In this document: piece by piece, positions 1 to 7,837 of the stretch
Numbering within the stretch: the stretch's first letter is position 1
How the letters are laid out: each line of letters begins with the position of its first letter
Source of the DNA: CAWEHT01 sp963808455
GTDB lineage: Bacteria > Chloroflexota > Anaerolineae > CG2-30-64-16
Assembly: GCA_963808455.1 (NCBI GenBank)
Contig: CAWEHT010000088.1
Span: forward strand, 1-26,302
DNA: 26,302 bases
Reading direction: 5' to 3'
The notes under the pieces: generated by a model
Told to the model about the DNA's origin: nothing
The model's input: only the letters and a program-made list of their open reading frames with translations
Database searches by the model: none
Made by a program: the position numbers and the translations under genes

Positions 1-1346
1 GCGAGGCTGCCCTACTGGGCCGAACACCGGCGGCAGTACTTCTCGATTTTCGGCAAGCTGGCGTTCTGGCGACCCTACTTCTACCGGGGAGGCACGGGTG
101 GGGCCAGCCCGCTGGACCAGGCACTGGCTTTGGGTGCCGATTGTTACTCCGACCTGCTGCGCGAGCTGGCCGCGTATCTGGGCGTTGGCAGTCCCTATGC
201 CAAAGTCTCCGATTGTTTCGAGCATCTCCTGGGCTTGGCCCTGTCCACCCAGGCCATCTGTGACATGGTGGCGGAGGATGCCGGCGAGGTCGAAGCCTTC
301 TATGCCCAGCAGCCCGCGCCCGCGCTGGCTAGTGAAGCGGCCATCCTGGTGATCCAGGCCGATGGCAAGGACGTGCCTATGGTGCGTGAAACGCCCGCCG
401 AGCCCAAGGTGCGGCTGGCCAAAGGCGACAAGCACTGCCGCAAAAAGGAAGCGGTCGTCACGGGGCTGTACACCATTGCGCCCTACCCGCGCACCCCCGC
501 CGAGGTGGTTGCCAGTCCGTTTCACCCAGAGCTGCGCCTGGCAGCGGCCGCCGCCCCGCGCCAGGGCCCGAAATACAAGCAGCTGTGGGCCACTATGGAT
601 GGCAAAGATGCGGCGCTCGACCGTCTGGCCACGCAAGTGACGGGCCGCGAGGGTCCCCATATCCAGCAGCGGGTGGCCTTGTGCGATGGCGCTGAGGCGC
701 TGCAAGACCGGATTCGGCAACGGTTCCCGGGCTTCACCTTGGTGCTGGACTTCATCCATGCCGACGAGAAGTTGTGGGACGTCGCCAATAGCCTCTTCGG
801 TGAAACGTCACCCCAACGCCAACCGTGGGTGGAGACACAGACCTTGGACCAGTTGGCAGGCCGCGGGCCGCACGTGGTCAGCGAACTACGCCGCCTGGCC
901 CACACTGCCGAGGCGACCGCCGGCCAGCAGAGCGTCCTGACTCAAGTCGCCAACTACCTCGAACGCAATCAGCCCTACCTGCAGTATGACCAGTATCTGG
1001 CCCAGGGCTGGCCGATTGCCTCCGGGGTTATTGAAGGCGCCTGCCGGCACCTGGTCAAGGATCGACGCGAACTCTCGGGCATGCGCTGGAACAAAGATGG
1101 TGTGGAAAACCTGCTGCGCTTGCGCGCCGTCGCCGAGAACGCTGACTGGGCTGCGTACCAAGGCTATCATCAAGAACAGCGCCACCAGCGTCTGTACGGC
1201 CGCCGCGAGCCGCCCAAGACGCTTGGGAAAACCAGGCCCTGGCCGGCCTCGAGCCGCCAGCTCAGACGCCATCCGCAAGGTGCGCCTTCATCATGCCAAT
1301 CATCGTGGCACCACGCGCGGTGAAACCGCAAAAGCAGGCCGCCTGA
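1..1346 (+). pseudogene. ISKra4-family transposase, 5'-truncated by window
   Basis: The frame is open from base 1, so the N-terminus lies outside the window. The visible protein carries the ISKra4 signatures QADGKDVPMV (first catalytic Asp region), a central FIHADEKLWDVANSLFG block, and WPIASGVIEGACRHLVKDR followed by ELSGMRW near the C-terminus (about 1009-1089). In the frame open from base 1 the ORF ends at 1323 with a low-complexity tail. A one-base shift near 1205 would give a tail ending in VKPQKQAA and a stop at 1344-1346, which looks more like the family; this choice is an inference. The ISAzo13-type end begins only about 10 bases after that stop, so the right end of this element was probably lost or interrupted. 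The family call is firm, the exact C-terminus is not. Confidence 0.85.
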
Positions 1347-1356
1347 CGGAGGCTAA

Positions 1357-1788
1357 GGACTCGTAAAAGATCAACGTCCCGATTTGTCGGGAATACACCA
1401 TCCACCATCACAGGGGCAGAGCCTGTCGTAGGCTGAAGGGCCAGCGATGACCCAGAGTCTCGGAGCGCACCGTGCCCAGTAGCGAGTTACCCACCTGTCC
1501 GTGTCCCCTCTGTCAAGGGGGAGCGGACCACCCTGACCGTCAGCGGCATCAGCAATTGCTGCTAGTCTTCAGCCGCCTGGACGAGAGCCAGCGGCGCTGG
1601 TTCGTGGCCTTGGAGGCCAAGCGCCTCGGCTTTGGCGGTGACCGCCTGTTGTCTAGATCACAGGCATGGACGAGAAGACCAGCCGCCGGGGCCGGGACGA
1701 ACCGGACGCCTCGCTGGTCGATAATCCGCCCGACCGCATTCGGCGGCCCGGCGGCAGTCGGCCGCCGGTTGAAAATAAGATCCGGCCA
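1357..1788 (+). mobile_element. ISAzo13-type IS remnant (5' end only)
   Basis: This segment is a near-identical inverted copy of 4490-4904. It begins with the terminal repeat GGACTCGTAAAAGATCAAC, carries the same leader, and encodes the first residues of the transposase from 1472 (MPSSELPTCPCPLCQGG, then RRWFVALEAKRLGFGGDRLLS). Compared with the other copy it lacks one C near 1656 and one A near 1785, both of which break the frame. Homology ends at about 1788, just after the GGRPPVENK-coding region, so the DDE core and the second terminal repeat are missing. The long plus-strand ORF 1472-3124 is this remnant running on into sequence antisense to the lectin-like genes and is not a gene. Confidence 0.85.
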
Positions 1789-1832
1789 CGGCAGCGCCCG
1801 CCGTAGGAAGGCCCGGTCGGCCCCGGTGACGT

Positions 1833-1889
1833 GGTCGGCCCAGGCCGACCTTGCGGGGCCCAGAGGGCACCCCTGCCCCTTGGCCCCGC
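1833..1889 (-). terminator. Two adjacent hairpins after the lectin-like pair
   Basis: Immediately 3' of the minus-strand stop at 1907 lies a nested hairpin, 1853-1889, with outer arms GCGGGGCC and GGCCCCGC and an inner GGGCA/TGCCC stem. A second hairpin at 1833-1850 has 8-bp arms GGTCGGCC and GGCCGACC. No clear U-tract follows, so factor-independent termination is plausible but unproven. Confidence 0.45.
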
Positions 1890-1906
1890 ATTCGATTCGG
1901 CTGCTG

Positions 1907-2601
1907 CTACCGCAACACGAGCGGCAAGTAGACATTCCGACCGGGTGCATGCGTGGGCATGCCGGTCAGCGTGTTGGTTGCAGTCGGCGTGGCAGTTGCA
2001 GCCGGTGCCACAGTTGCAGCTGGCGTGCTGGTCAATGTGGGGGTTGCGGCAATGTCCTCGACGCACCAGTCAGGGGCGCCGGGATAGCAACCAAAGGTCT
2101 GCACCACCCATCCCTGGAAGGTCGCCTGGGCCGGCGTCCAATCGTCGCTGGGCCTGGCTATGGTGCCATAATAGCCAAAGTTAGACGTCCAGTTGTTGCA
2201 GTTGGCCGCACCGGCCGTTGTGGACGAAACGCTCACGTTGCCCGTGCGAACCCAGCCATTCCCGGTCGGCGGGCCATCGCCGCTGTCGGGGAGTGTGGCG
2301 CCCAGCGTCGTGTTGTAGCTCAAGGTGGCCGTCTGCATGATCTCCCACAGCGAGGCGAAATGATAGCCTGCGGCGCATACGCCGGCGCCGTTAGCCTGGT
2401 TGCCGTAGTAGATGGATTTGGTCAGGTAGTATTGGCGCATGACGGGCGCTGCGGCCGGCGCCGCCGGGTTGGCAGCCGAGGCGCTCCCACAGCGAGGAGC
2501 AGCGCGAGGGACAGGGCAATGCCCAGGGCTGCGGCCAGCAACAGGCGTCCCGCGTCCGCCGGCCGGTCGCAGCGCAATCGAAGCCTTATCCTGTACTGCA
2601 T
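1907..2601 (-). pseudogene. Secreted lectin-like protein, copy A (frameshifted)
   Basis: The ATG at 2601 lies 4 nt after the stop of copy B, so the two are arranged as a coupled pair. The first 38 residues give a signal peptide (basic n-region MQYRIRLRLR, then a hydrophobic run ending ALLLAVG). The mature part lies in the next frame from SASAANPAAPAAAP onward, so a one-base shift at about 2488 (GTGGGAGC, expected GTGGGGAGC) is needed. The mature domain has four cysteines (VCAAGYHF, NCNNW, FGCYPG, DWCVE) and a G/N/T-rich fold like C-type-lectin-like domains of secreted Chloroflexota proteins; I do not recognise a named family. Unlike copy B it continues into a Thr/Pro/Ala linker and ends VYLPLVLR, a C-terminal motif I associate with exported Chloroflexota proteins. 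Either a pseudogene or a sequencing deletion; function unknown. Confidence 0.6.
2057..2490. repeat. 434-bp direct repeat, copy 1 (lectin-like domain)
   Basis: Bases 2057-2490 match 2612-3045 at a constant offset of 555 with only a handful of substitutions and no visible gap. The repeat covers exactly the mature lectin-like domain; flanking signal peptides and C-termini differ. The near identity, including synonymous positions, points to recent duplication or gene conversion. Confidence 0.9.
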
Positions 2602-2605
2602 GGCG

Positions 2606-3156
2606 TCAATTCTCGACGCACCAGTCGGGCGCGCCGGGGTAGCAACCAAAGGTCTGCACCACCCATCCCTGGAAGGTCGCCTGGGCCGGCGTCCAATCGT
2701 CGCTGGGCCTGGCTATGGTGCCATAATAGCCAAAGTTAGACGTCCAGTTGTTGCAGTTGGCCGCACCGGCCGTTGTGGACGAAACGCTCACGTTGCCCGT
2801 GCGAACCCAGCCATTCCCGGTCGGCGGGCCATCGCCGCTGTCGGGGAGTGTGGCGCCCAGCGTCGTGTTGTAGCTCAAGGTGGCCGTCTGCATGATCTCC
2901 CACAGCGAGGCGAAGTGATAGCCTGCGGCGCATACGCCGGCGCTGTTAGCCTGGTTGCCGTAGTAGATGGATTTGGTCAGGTAGTATTGGCGCATGACGG
3001 GCGCTGCGGCCGGCGCCGCCGGGTTGGCAGCCGAGGCGCTCCCACGCGCCAACACCGCGCGCCCAGCACGGCGAGCGCGACGACGGCGGCGATCAGCACT
3101 GTCGCCAGCCGCCTGCTCAAGTAGAGGTCGATTACGAACGTTCGTTGCCCCGGCAT
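2606..3156 (-). pseudogene. Secreted lectin-like protein, copy B (frameshifted)
   Basis: This is the upstream member of the pair. The ATG at 3156 is preceded by a strong AAGGAGGAAG ribosome site with 7 nt spacing. It begins MPGQRTFVIDLYLSRRL followed by a hydrophobic segment (VLIAAVVALAVLGA), a signal peptide or anchor unrelated to that of copy A. The mature domain (SASAANPAAP, then MRQYYLTKSIYYGNQAN to DWCVEN) is in another frame; the shift lies between about 3040 and 3060, in a CGCGCGG run or at the same GTGGGAGC as in copy A. The mature domain is almost identical to copy A with a Gly-to-Ser change (QANGAG/QANSAG), and it stops directly after DWCVEN, without the Thr-rich linker or sorting-like tail. 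Confidence 0.6.
2612..3045. repeat. 434-bp direct repeat, copy 2 (lectin-like domain)
   Basis: Partner of 2057-2490, same orientation. Its boundaries fall at CTCGACGCA (the DWCVE codons) and at GGCGCTCCCAC (the end of the signal peptide region). Confidence 0.9.
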
Positions 3157-3199
3157 TTGGCTTCCTCCTTCGCGGACCCTACAAAGAGTACAGACACCG

Positions 3200-3376
3200 T
3201 CAGGCACGCCGGGATACAGGTGGCGTTTCCATAGAATCTTCAAAAGAATCTTCAAATTCTGTCAGCTTCAGATGTTCGGCGAGGCAGTTGATGACCCGTT
3301 TCTGGGTGTGGTCCCGGCCGTCCGAGGCGAGCTCCGAGAGGGGGAGCATGAAGTCCTGCAAAGGTGGACCTGGCAT
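3200..3376 (-). CDS. Small protein, Mrr N-terminal winged-helix domain remnant
   Basis: A 58-residue ORF starts at ATG 3376 with an AAGGGAG ribosome site upstream. Residues 6-41 (LQDFMLPLSELASDGRDHTQ then RVINCLAEHLKLTE) match the N-terminal winged-helix domain of Mrr-type restriction endonucleases, which typically reads as LMLPLL..LADG.EH...E....LA..F.LTE. The Mrr catalytic domain is absent: after LTEFEDSFEDSME the frame ends in PPVSRRA. FEDS is doubled by a perfect 12-bp tandem duplication at 3233-3256. It lies about 44 nt upstream of lectin-like copy B on the same strand. It could be a truncated restriction gene or a small DNA-binding regulator; the former is more likely in this degraded setting. 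Confidence 0.55.
   Translation of the reverse strand: MPGPPLQDFMLPLSELASDGRDHTQKRVINCLAEHLKLTEFEDSFEDSMETPPVSRRA
3233..3256. repeat. 12-bp perfect tandem duplication
   Basis: AGAATCTTCAAA occurs twice in direct succession (3233-3244, 3245-3256). It adds four in-frame residues (FEDS) to the small Mrr-like ORF. Confidence 0.9.
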
Positions 3377-3592
3377 GATGCGGCACTCCCTTCTGACGGC
3401 TGCGGAGGTGTGAACGATGTGAAGTGCGACACCGGTGTTATACCATGGGGCGGCAGTGAGCGCAAGGGCCTGGACGGCGCCGGGGGCGTTTCACGTTCGG
3501 GGCAAGATGTGGACGGCCACGAACGTGACCACGAATATCACGGGCGGACAGGCCGATTCGTGCATCCATGCTGAGGGCGTCCCCGTCCCTGA

Positions 3593-4904
3593 GGACTCGT
3601 CAAGGAACAACTTCCCGTTTTTCGGGGTCGGCTTGAGCCGAAGACAGGCCGCCAGATCGCGGCCGGATCGTGTAGTTCCAGTTCGGGCACACGGCATGAC
3701 GTTCCAAGTTGAGCGCTTCCATCTCAGTATCCGACACCATCCCGCCGGTTTGGTAAGCGCCTTCGTGCAGGAAGGCGTGGACCACCAAGCCAGTGCTGGT
3801 CGTCGTGCTGCGGATACAGGCCAAAATCGTCTCCCAAGTGCGCAGCGACTGCTCCGCCCAGTTGCCACTGATGGGGCCAAACAAGCGATGCTCGACCAGA
3901 TTCCACTTCGAGCGGCCCGTCGGATAATGGCAGACCCTCACCGTCAAGCCGTAACGGTCACACACTTGCTCTTAGAGCTGTTGTTTCCACAGCCGGAAGC
4001 GGTGGGCGTTCGAGCCCCCGCCATCGGCCAACATGAGCAACCAATCCGCCCACACGTAGTAGGAACAGCCGGCTTGCTCCCACCAGCGGGCGATGACGTC
4101 CACCGCGAACTGCAGCGTATCGGTCGACTGCCCGCCATAGACCGTGCCGTAGTTACGCAGCGGCTCATGGATGCCGTAGGGTACCGCCCGGCCCAGGCCA
4201 TCCTTAGCAAAGTCATGCACGTTGACGGCGGTCGCTTCCCGGCTCCAGGCCGCTCCGCTGTTCTTGAAGTTGCCGATCAATTCCTTCTTCTTGCGTTGAC
4301 ATGCAGGGCGTAGCCCAGCTGGCCCAGCAAGCGCGCCACGGTCGGCGGGCTGGCCGGGTGCCCTGCGCCACTCAGGCAGGCACTCAGGCGTCGCAGGCTG
4401 CTGCGCACCCACTTCTGGGCGCTCATGGGGTCGCCGGCCGTTTCCGGCTCTATGACCGCCTGCAAGGCCGGCACTATGGCCGGATTCTTATTTTCAACCG
4501 GCGGCCGACCGCCGCCGGGCCGCCGAATGCGGTCGGGCGGATTATCGACCAGCGAGGCGTCCGGTTCGTCCCGGCCCCGGCGGCTGGTCTTCTCGTCCAT
4601 GCCCGTGATCTGAGACAACAGGCGGTCACCGCCAAAGCCGAGGCGCTTGGCCTCCAAGGCCACGAACCAGCGCCGCTGGCTCTCGTCCAGGCGGCTGAAG
4701 ACCAGCAACAATTGCTGATGCCGCTGACGGTCAGGGTGGTACGCTCCCCCTTGACAGAGGGGACACGGACAGGTGGGTAACTCGCTACTGGGCACGGCGC
4801 GCTCCGAGACTCTGGGTCATCGCTGGCCCTTCAGCCTACGGCAGGCACTGCCCCCTGTGATGGTGGATTCCCGACAAATCGGGATGTTGATCTTTTACGA
4901 GTCC
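3593..4904 (-). mobile_element. ISAzo13-type insertion sequence
   Basis: The element is bounded by imperfect inverted repeats: GGACTCGTCAAGGAACAACT at 3593 and, reading in from 4904, GGACTCGTAAAAGATCAAC; both continue into a TCCCG...CGGG hairpin-like block. It is about 1.31 kb, with one transposase gene filling most of it. No target duplication is visible around this copy alone (TGA to the left, TAA to the right). Confidence 0.85.
3600..4795 (-). pseudogene. ISAzo13-family transposase, broken
   Basis: From ATG 4795 the N-terminal part reads MPSSELPTCPCPLCQGG, RRWFVALEAKRLGFGGDRLL, RIRRPGGGRPPVENKNP, SAQKWVRSSLRRLSACL and SPPTVARLLGQLGYALHVN, all typical of ISAzo13. One base is missing at about 4290 (AACGCAAGAAG, expected AACGCCAAGAAG); the next frame continues KKKELIGNFKNSG, NVHDFAKDGLGRAVPYGI and LLMLADGGGSN. 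An in-frame TAA at 3974-3972 interrupts before CDRYGLTVRVCHYPTGRSKW, the EHRLFGPISGNW acidic motif and NLERHAVCPNWNYTI. With two defects this copy should not make full transposase, unless the missing base is a sequencing error and the stop is suppressed. Confidence 0.85.
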
Positions 4905-5245
4905 TAACTGATTTTGAACACACCCGATTGAAACAGCCTCTTTGCTCACCTCTCATTCCTCGTTCCTCGGTCAGACCGGCCAGAATCGCGGGCGAGCGGG
5001 TTGGACAAAAAATAATCACGTGGCGCGGAGCGACACAGAACATAGCGGGTGGGTTGGCGGAGCGATCTCGACCACGAAGTCGCGAAGACGGCGAAGAACA
5101 CGAAGCCGCGAAGGCCGGGAAGGCGCTGCCAAGGTGCCATGACGGACCAGGAGCAGTCCGTTGCTTCGGCCACCGGGCACGCCGAATAGACCAGACCCCA
5201 AGTAGTGAACGAGACGGGTTGCTCGGGTACGCTCAGCGCGGCGGC
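4905..5245. other. Non-coding spacer with GAAG-rich low-complexity tract
   Basis: No convincing gene on either strand. Around 5077-5125 there is an imperfect run of short units of the type CGAAGNNGCGAAG/ACACGAAG, a pattern common in intergenic DNA of Chloroflexota assemblies (from memory). The rest shows no motif that I can support. Confidence 0.5.
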
Positions 5246-5623
5246 TCAGGCGCCGGGTTGGGGCAGCATTTCAGGCTGGCGAGCCAGTTCCTCCTTGCGT
5301 GCTCGGATGCGCTGCAGGGCGCGCAGGTTGATCAGGACGTAGATCAGGGCGTTCCGGTTCGTGATCGCGTCGCCCCGGCGCAGCCGAGGGCGCTCAATAC
5401 TCAGTGCCTTGGCCTGGCTGTTGGCCCGCTCGTCGGCGGCGCGTTGCTTGTAAACTTCCTTGTTGTGCGGGATCCTGCAGGCCGGGGAGGTGAGCTTCCA
5501 GGGCATGCGCCGCATGCTGCAAACCATGCAGGCCGGTGGTGTGTTGGCGATCCAAGACGGCGAGAAGGTCTTGCCGCGCTGTTTTCTGACACCCGAAGAG
5601 CCGACTACGGCACTGATGCCCAC
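5246..5623 (-). pseudogene. DDE transposase C-terminal fragment
   Basis: The frame carries ACRIPHNKEVYKQRAADERA, NSQAKALSIERPRLRRGDAI and NRNALIYVLINLRALQRIRA. These are the C-terminal hallmarks of a DDE transposase group in which the conserved Glu sits in the ERANSQAK segment and the tail is an NLRAL helix. The catalytic N-terminal half is missing. The fragment begins where the upstream SH3-lipoprotein frame is ending, and the two reading frames overlap at 5605-5623. The subgroup (IS4/IS5-like) cannot be decided from this piece. Confidence 0.65.
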
Positions 5624-6982
5624 CAGTCTTTTCTCGACCGCGGGTCCATGAAAGTGCCATAGTCGTTGATGGCCACGGCAATCTGCTCGCCGGCCGCGGT
5701 GCCCAGGGTTTCGCCGTTATGCAGCGCCGGCAGCTGCGGCCGGCCTGCGGCGTCGAGCGAGCGATAGAGGCTCAATAGCGCAGGATCGACACAGACGTTC
5801 TCGATATGTACGGTATAGCCATTGACCACGCTGTCCTCACGCGTATACTTCAGCGTGATCCGCTCCACATCGGCGTACAGCACCAGGGCGATGTAGCCGC
5901 CACCATAGATCTCCGGCGCCCGGGACGGGATGCTGATCGGTTCACCCGGCGTCGTCGCCATGCCGAGCAGGGTTACGGGCCGGGCAGTGAGCAGCTGGCC
6001 GGGGCAGCCGTATTGCCCGCAATTCCGATTCCAATCGTACACCTGGTAGGCAGCGGCAAACTGGGGCTTGCGGTGATCGGTAAACAGGCCGGGCATCTGC
6101 GGCGCGTTGGCGTCTGTAGGACCATTGTACTGGGCGAGCTGCGATGGCCACGTCGACGGGCGCATAGCCGCGCAGGCCCAAGTTGAAGTCGCCGCTCTGC
6201 GCGGCGGGGATATTCGTGGACGGGCCAACGAAGGGGATGCTGCTGAAACTGGCACTCGAGCTCACCGGGCAGCCGCCTCCGCTCGCGAGAGGCGGAGCAG
6301 TCGGAGCCGGCTGAACCGCCTCTGCCGTTGGAGCCACCGGGATATCCGCTGCCACGGCAACCATCTCCGCGTTCACAACCTGGCTAAGCGATGCCGAGAT
6401 CCAGGCCTTTTGCTCGCTCACGCAGCAGACCTCCCACCAATCGCCGGCCGCTGTCTTGCCAACGACCTGGTAGGTCTGGCCCTGTTGGAGGGTGTCGAGG
6501 ATGTCGAAACCGGTGCCCGGCCCCTGCCGGGCATTGACCGTGTCCCCAAGGATGCTTAGCACAGCACCTGGCGTGGGGGCAGCTGTGGCGCCGGCAGCCG
6601 GCGCCTGGACGGCAGCTGCCTGGACCGGCACAGCCGTTGGGGCAGCTGTCTCGCTGGGGGCCGGCGCCTGGACGGTAGCTGGTTGGACCGGCACGGCCGT
6701 TGGGACAGCAGCCACAGCAACAAGTGCCGGCGCCGGCGTCGGCGGCAACGGGGTCGCGCCGCCCAGATTCAACAGGATGGTTGCAAGCACGGTAGGCTGC
6801 TCGGTTGGCCTGGGCGTTCGTGTTGGGGTTGCGGTTGCCTCGGGCCGTGCCCCGCAGCCTGACAGCGCGACGATCGCCGCCAGCAGAGCCGGCGCCAACA
6901 GCGCCAGCCGTAGCCTACCCGACATGCAGGTTGCAGGTTGGGCACCTTTTGCCTGGCATTGCCTCTGTCCTGAGATCTCCAT
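5605..6982 (-). pseudogene. SH3-domain lipoprotein (frameshifted)
   Basis: ATG 6982 follows an AAGGAAG ribosome site. The N-terminus has a basic stretch, the hydrophobic core LRLALLAPALLAAIVA and the lipobox LSGC, so a lipid-anchored exported protein is expected. A long Ala/Pro/Thr linker with repeated AAPTAVPVQ.A.VQAPA units follows. Then comes a bacterial SH3 domain (TVNARQGPGTGFDILDTLQQ through QVVGKTAAGDWWEVCC to KAWISASL). The C-terminal domain (VGPSTNIPAAQSGDFNLGL, FTDHRKPQFAAAYQVYDWNR, AVAINDYGTFMDPRSRKDWW) is one I associate with secreted Chloroflexota proteins of unknown function. One base is missing or extra near 6140. The transposase fragment starts right at the 3' end; the last residues (ASVP) are probably foreign. 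SH3 domains of this type often bind cell wall; here that is inference. Confidence 0.7.
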
Positions 6983-7092
6983 GCCTTGATTCTTCCTTGT
7001 CAGAGGAACTGATCGCGCGCGTGCTGGAGCGCGCCCGCTAAGCTCGCATTCGGTAGCCGCCGGCCGTGGGCCAGGCAGACCCGGAGGCGCAT

Positions 7093-7122
7093 AGTATAAG
7101 TCTGAGGGCTCATCTGCGCCAG
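7093..7122 (-). promoter_or_regulatory. Candidate promoter of the SH3 lipoprotein gene
   Basis: A minus-strand -10 box TATACT (7098-7093) with a weak -35 (CTGGCG at 7122-7117, 18 nt spacing) would start a transcript about 100 nt before ATG 6982. Only the -10 is convincing. Confidence 0.35.
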
Positions 7123-7312
7123 TTCTTATGGCAGTGATCTCGGCTGCCACCACGGCACTGAGATTGCCAATAACAGTTCTGGCGTTCGAATGATACGGAT
7201 TTGTAAGATCGCAGTCTCGAAGAGATCGGCGAGAACCTCAAGTCTGGGGACCAGAGAGCCCCCGCCGGGGAAAAGGTCAAGATCATACGAGGGGCGTCAA
7301 CTGCCCACAGCA
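7123..7312. other. Non-coding spacer before the dispersed repeat
   Basis: This divergent intergenic region lies between the minus-strand lipoprotein gene and the plus-strand beta-propeller gene. I see no gene or clear structural element in it. Confidence 0.4.
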
Positions 7313-7608
7313 CAAGGCCATCCCATGTTGCAGCCGGCCTCCAGTGTGGCAACCGCAACGAGGGCAGCGCGCGCCGCTGGGACCAGCCGCCATCCCGGGA
7401 TGCGCAGGATTCGACGGGCTAGACAGGGTCAGGCCCAAAAAACATCCATCCCGTGCCGGGACCTTCGTGTCTATCCGGCCTATCCATCCCCTGCGGGGAC
7501 CTCCGTGTCCATCCTGTGCGAAATAGCCCGCCGGGGCGCGGCAAGCGAGCCGGGTGGACGCAACTGAGCGTGCTGGCCTGGCGTGGCCCCGCAACATGAC
7601 TTCCCCCT
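7313..7608 (+). repeat. Dispersed repeat A, copy 1
   Basis: About 296 bp matching 25126-25404 in the same orientation, from CAAGGCCATCCCATGTTGCA to the shared CGTGGCCCCGCAACATGA. Long identical blocks include GACAGGGTCAGGCCCAAAA, CTATCCGGCCTATCC, GTCCATCCTGTGCGAA and GCAAGCGAGCCGGGTGGACG. The copies differ in the middle through short hairpin inserts (about 7450-7500). No protein-coding signal. Both copies end shortly before a promoter of a plus-strand gene. Confidence 0.85.
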
Positions 7609-7621
7609 GCCCAAAGCAAGC

Positions 7622-7650
7622 TTGCCGCCGGCAAACGGCCATGCTAGACT
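7622..7650 (+). promoter_or_regulatory. Candidate sigma70-type promoter of the beta-propeller gene
   Basis: TTGCCG (7622-7627), 17 nt, TAGACT (7645-7650). It starts 14 nt after the end of repeat A. The same TAGACT -10 with a 17-nt spacer is found at 11298-11326. Confidence 0.45.
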
Positions 7651-7837
7651 GCGTGATTGGCCGTGCCTGCATTTCACGACACGCTATCCCCTGCCGGCTC
7701 GCGCCGGGCTCGGAAGTGGTCCAATATGGCTTCCAGACTCTTCGAGACATGGTTCAGCTCCGTGTGGCATCGGCCGGCCGGCGCGATGCGATCTCCTGAA
7801 GGGTCCCAACAGAATATTTTCGCGCTGGCGAACGGCG

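Noticed and set aside
1472..3124. 550-residue plus-strand ORF with an internal repeat
   Set aside because: It begins in the ISAzo13 remnant and then runs antisense to the duplicated lectin-like genes; its internal repeat is just the DNA duplication read backwards.
3435..4313. 292-residue plus-strand ORF
   Set aside because: Antisense shadow of the ISAzo13 transposase; the minus strand gives clear family motifs.
3593..4904. Programmed frameshift in the ISAzo13 transposase
   Set aside because: The shift at about 4290 is repaired by one base in an ordinary codon and there is an additional in-frame TAA at 3972; decay or sequencing error explains it better.
7313..7608. CRISPR-like array in the short C4/G4 units
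   Set aside because: Only two or three irregular units, unequal spacing, no constant-length spacers and no cas genes.
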